A stretch of 64,000 bases of DNA, taken from the NCBI GenBank assembly GCA_036013505.1, contig CP107851.1, positions 7,736,001 through 7,800,000 of the forward strand, given 5' to 3'. The position numbers and the translations under genes are program-made. The DNA comes from Streptomyces sp. NBC_00510. Lineage in GTDB: Bacteria > Actinomycetota > Actinomycetes > Streptomycetales > Streptomycetaceae. This document shows positions 61,846-64,000 of this stretch, one piece after another. Each line of letters begins with the position of its first letter. Position 1 is the first letter of the stretch. The notes under the pieces are model-generated. The model was not told the origin of the DNA, made no database searches, and saw only the letters and a list, made by a program, of their open reading frames with translations.

Positions 61846-62541
61846 GTGAGCGATCTCCACACCGTGCAGGTGAACGGCATCCGGATGGCCTACCGCACCT
61901 GGGGCGAGGCGGACGCGCCGCCCCTCGTCCTGCTCCACGGACGCGGCTCGGACGGCGCCGACTGGCAGCCGGTCGCGCCCGCGCTGGCCTCGGCCCACCG
62001 GGTGTACGCGCCCGACCTGCGCGGCCACGGCGCCAGCGACTGGCCGGGCGACTACGCCTTCGAGGCCATGCGCGACGACGTCGTGGCGTTCCTGGACGCC
62101 CTCGGCCCGGAGCCGGTGGTGCTGGCCGGGCACTCGATGGGCGCGGTCGTCGCCTACCTGGTGGCGGCGGCGTCGCCCCGGCTGACCGCCCTCGTCCTGG
62201 AGGAGCCCGTGCCGCCGGACCCGGAGGTGCCGCCGCGGGCCGTGCCGTCCGGCCCCGAGGGGGACGAGACCTGCGACTGGCGGGTCATCGCGGCCGTCAA
62301 CCGCTGGCGCAACGCCCCCGACCCGCGCTGGTGGGACCTGCTGGCGGCGATCGACTGCCCCACCCTGGTCCTCGCCGGCGGAGCGGCCAGCCACGTTCCC
62401 CAGGACGGCATCGCGGCCGTCGCGGCCCGGGTGCCGGGGGCGCGACTGGTGACGGTGGAGGCGGGGCACCTGGTCCACCAGGAGCGCCCGACGGACTTCC
62501 TCGCCGAGGTCAGGGGGTTCCTTCCGGCGCCCCGCCCTTGA
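61846..62541 (+). CDS. Alpha/beta hydrolase
   Basis: 231 residues, GTG start. Oxyanion 'LVLLHGRGSDGADW' (His31-Gly32), nucleophile Ser97 in 'VLAGHSMGAVVAYLV', 'PTLVLAGG' strand and catalytic His208 in 'VEAGHLVHQE'. It is short, with only a minimal cap ('PVPPDPEVPPRAVPSGPEG'). Substrate unknown. The last 32 bases overlap the end of the convergent rhodanese gene. Confidence 0.88.
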   Translation: MSDLHTVQVNGIRMAYRTWGEADAPPLVLLHGRGSDGADWQPVAPALASAHRVYAPDLRGHGASDWPGDYAFEAMRDDVVAFLDALGPEPVVLAGHSMGAVVAYLVAAASPRLTALVLEEPVPPDPEVPPRAVPSGPEGDETCDWRVIAAVNRWRNAPDPRWWDLLAAIDCPTLVLAGGAASHVPQDGIAAVAARVPGARLVTVEAGHLVHQERPTDFLAEVRGFLPAPRP

Positions 62542-62932
62542 CCTGCAGCCCGGCCCGCAGCCACGCCTGGAAACCGCCCTCCAGGTCGGTGGCCCGGGTC
62601 AGGCCGACGTCCAGCAGCGAGGCCGCCGCCAGGCTGGAGGTGTAGCCCTCGGAGCACGCCACGATCCAGCGCACGTCGGGGCCGGTGGCCTCGGGGACGC
62701 GGGCGTCGCTCAGCGGGTCCAGCCGCCATTCGAGGACGTTGCGCTCGATCACCAGGGCGTCCGGGAACTCGCCCTCCCGGGCCCGCTGCGCCGCCGGGCG
62801 GATGTCGACCAGCAGTGCCTCACCCGCGGCGATCTCGGCCGCCGCGTCGTCGGGTCCGACCCGGTTCAGCCGGGCCCGGGCGCGGTCGAGCATCCGGTCG
62901 ATGCCGGACCTGACGGTGGCGGGCGGGTTCAT
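62510..62932 (-). CDS. Single-domain rhodanese-like protein
   Basis: 140 residues: 'ALLVDIRPAAQRAREGEFPDALVIERNVLEWRLDP' and the active-site loop 'VACSEGYTSSLAA' with Cys93 in place for persulfide formation, then 'DLEGGFQAWLRAGLQV'. It moves sulfane sulfur, likely in sulfur amino acid metabolism with the cysteine dioxygenase whose stop it overlaps by 4 bases (ATGA). Translationally coupled pair. Confidence 0.9.
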   Translation of the reverse strand: MNPPATVRSGIDRMLDRARARLNRVGPDDAAAEIAAGEALLVDIRPAAQRAREGEFPDALVIERNVLEWRLDPLSDARVPEATGPDVRWIVACSEGYTSSLAAASLLDVGLTRATDLEGGFQAWLRAGLQVKGGAPEGTP

Positions 62933-63516
62933 CGGACGGCCTCCGGAGCGGTCGTGGACGCGGACGCGGTCACGGCCAGGGCGCGTGACAGGGGGACGGC
63001 GCGGGGTACCGCGGAGGGCTCCGGCTCGTCCGTCAGCACGGTACGCGTGCGCCGCAGCGAGCGCGCGGCGTCGACCGCGTAGTACGACATCGCCGTCAGG
63101 GGCGGCGAATAGGCGTGCACGCTCACCGCGGGCGCGGCGGAGGCGTTGACGACGTCGTGGACGTGTCCGAGCGGGAAGGCCGCGCCGCCGCCCGCGGCGA
63201 GTTCGCGGGTCGCGATGCGGCCGTGGCCCCGCTCGTCGTGGAGCCAGCGGTGCTCGGTGAGCGTGCCGCCGACGACGGTCAGGGCGCCGAGGGATCCCGC
63301 GTGGTCGTGCAGTTCGGTGGAGGTGTCGCACGGCCAGGTGATCAGCCAGACGTCCACGTAGGGGTCCTGGTGCAGCCGGATGTACCAGCGGCGGTCGGGC
63401 AGGTGGACCGGGAGGTGGACACCGGCCTCGACGGCGGCGGCGTAGCCGCGCACGAGCGCGCGCAGTTGGGGGAGGACGAGCGGGGTGGGACCGCTCGCCC
63501 GGTGGTGCAGGGCCAT
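62929..63516 (-). CDS. Cysteine dioxygenase (type I, cupin)
   Basis: 195 residues: the iron ligands are in 'TSTELHDHAGSLGALTVVGG' (His70, His72) and 'FPLGHVHDVVN' (His120), plus 'SVHAYSPPL' and a tyrosine in 'MSYYAVD'. It oxidises L-cysteine to cysteine sulfinate. The Cys of the mammalian Cys-Tyr cofactor is replaced by Gly (HAGS), as is usual for bacterial forms. Cotranscribed with rhodanese. A small open frame upstream may be a leader peptide. Confidence 0.88.
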   Translation of the reverse strand: MALHHRASGPTPLVLPQLRALVRGYAAAVEAGVHLPVHLPDRRWYIRLHQDPYVDVWLITWPCDTSTELHDHAGSLGALTVVGGTLTEHRWLHDERGHGRIATRELAAGGGAAFPLGHVHDVVNASAAPAVSVHAYSPPLTAMSYYAVDAARSLRRTRTVLTDEPEPSAVPRAVPLSRALAVTASASTTAPEAVR

Positions 63517-63594
63517 GGGAAGGGCTCCAGAGCGGGAACACGACGTGCCCCGCCTGGGCGGGGGCAGGTCATGGGGTGGTCGGGGCTACGGAGG

Positions 63595-63678
63595 TCAGCC
63601 CCGGCGACAGCTCTGGTCGAAGTGGTGCGCACGGCGTCCCGGCCACAGGGGGCCCAGGTTCCAGATGTTCGTGCGCAT
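63595..63678 (-). CDS. Possible leader peptide upstream of cysteine dioxygenase
   Basis: A 27-codon frame, starting MRTNIWNLGPLW and ending HHFDQSCRRG, lies 78 bases before the cysteine dioxygenase start. Streptomyces often have short leader ORFs with Cys codons near the end ahead of sulfur genes; this one has a Cys-Arg-Arg near the end. No strong Shine-Dalgarno sequence is visible, so support is limited. Confidence 0.35.
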   Translation of the reverse strand: MRTNIWNLGPLWPGRRAHHFDQSCRRG

Positions 63679-63731
63679 GGACCCATGCAAGCACACGGAC
63701 CACCGGTCTGTCCCCTCCGGCGTCGTGTACG

Positions 63732-64000
63732 TCACACAGGTGACACACGGGCCGCGACGGCCCGCGCGCACTCCATGGACTCCATGCGTGTCGTGTCCAC
63801 TTCGATGTCGTAGACGACTCCCCGGTGGACCGCCTCCGCCTGCGCCGCCGCCATGCCCGCCACCCGGTCGCCCCGCGCGATCTCCCGGCCCGCAGCCACC
63901 TCGGGGGCACAGCGGACGCCGACCCACAGCACCTCCAGGCCGTCCAGGGCGCGCCGCCAGCGCTCCTGCGAGGCGGGGCCGCCGAGGAACACCTCGTCGA
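63732..64000 (-). CDS. Chloramphenicol 3-O-phosphotransferase-like protein (N-terminus outside window)
   Basis: C-terminal 89 or so residues of a CPT-family P-loop kinase: 'DEVFLGGPASQERWRRALDGLEVLWVGVRCAPEVAAGREIARGDRVAGMAAAQAEAVHRGVVYDIEVDTT' closely follows the CPT pattern (WVGVRC, ERRE-x-RGDR, HxGVxYDxEVDT). The P-loop half is beyond the window edge. Members occur widely in Streptomyces; some confer chloramphenicol resistance by phosphorylation, while most are untested. Upstream of the cysteine dioxygenase unit on the same strand. Confidence 0.8.
   Translation of the reverse strand, partial: DEVFLGGPASQERWRRALDGLEVLWVGVRCAPEVAAGREIARGDRVAGMAAAQAEAVHRGVVYDIEVDTTRMESMECARAVAARVSPV

Noticed and set aside
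59083..62478. Open frame of about 1130 codons on the minus strand opposite the NMO, acyl-CoA synthetase and Usp genes
   Set aside because: Same reason; the plus-strand genes are complete, motif-rich and have ribosome binding sites.

Overview
The window is a stretch of chromosome from a Streptomyces-like actinomycete. The signs are very high GC, codon third positions almost all G or C, frequent GTG starts, translationally coupled ATGA/GTGA overlaps, F420-type luciferase-like enzymes, many Tat or lipoprotein leaders, and standalone SpoIIE phosphatase and Hanks-kinase genes. It is mostly primary and catabolic metabolism. No PKS, NRPS, rRNA, tRNA, prophage or CRISPR was seen. The first and last genes are cut by the window edges.

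Layout. 1-7130: a PucR/CdaR-like regulator (5' end missing), a VOC protein, an MHS-type transporter with a palindromic operator, monomeric isocitrate dehydrogenase with a strong terminator, and an SRPBCC/HTH pair. 7431-14017: a reductive pyrimidine/hydantoin catabolism set (C-N hydrolase, dihydropyrimidinase, LLM flavoprotein, NCS1 permease) with a PucR regulator. 14102-22312: two divergent transcription units forming a non-phosphorylating L-fucose (or similar 6-deoxysugar) pathway. One encodes dehydratase, SDR, aldose dehydrogenase, mutarotase and lactonase. The other encodes a ribose-type ABC importer. 22338-27625: deaminase, LLM enzyme, Lrp regulator, NTF2-like protein, Tat-exported phospholipase C and a K+ channel. 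27723-32807: mutA-mutB-meaB (methylmalonyl-CoA mutase and its GTPase chaperone). 32841-41304: small proteins, an AraC regulator, a mycothiol-type DinB protein, fadH plus PadR, a Tat-leader KstD-like flavoprotein and a SpoIIE phosphatase.

41423-47595: cysteine-free ribosomal proteins L33 and L31 behind a Zur-like box, the dhaKLM dihydroxyacetone kinase operon, a MITE-like element, an FCD GntR regulator and the divergent pxpABC 5-oxoprolinase operon. 47622-58091: acyl-CoA dehydrogenase, VOC protein, an ANT-like nucleotidyltransferase, a structured leader followed by crcB-DUF190-crcB, an MpaB-family protein, a kinase-TPR fusion, a LysR/SDR pair and a frameshifted GyrB-like gene. 58146-64000: an NMO-like flavoprotein and acyl-CoA synthetase, Usp, an alpha/beta hydrolase, a rhodanese/cysteine dioxygenase pair with a possible leader peptide, and a partial chloramphenicol-phosphotransferase-like gene.

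Two regulatory threads link distant genes. Sites fitting the KstR consensus TNNAACNNGTTNNA lie before fadH and the acyl-CoA dehydrogenase. A different, shared 17-bp palindrome lies before the KstD-like gene and the NMO/acyl-CoA synthetase pair. Other points of note are the RNA leader of the fluoride-channel operon, the MITE that supplies the gntR stop codon, and an ABC ATPase whose second nucleotide site has lost its Walker residues.
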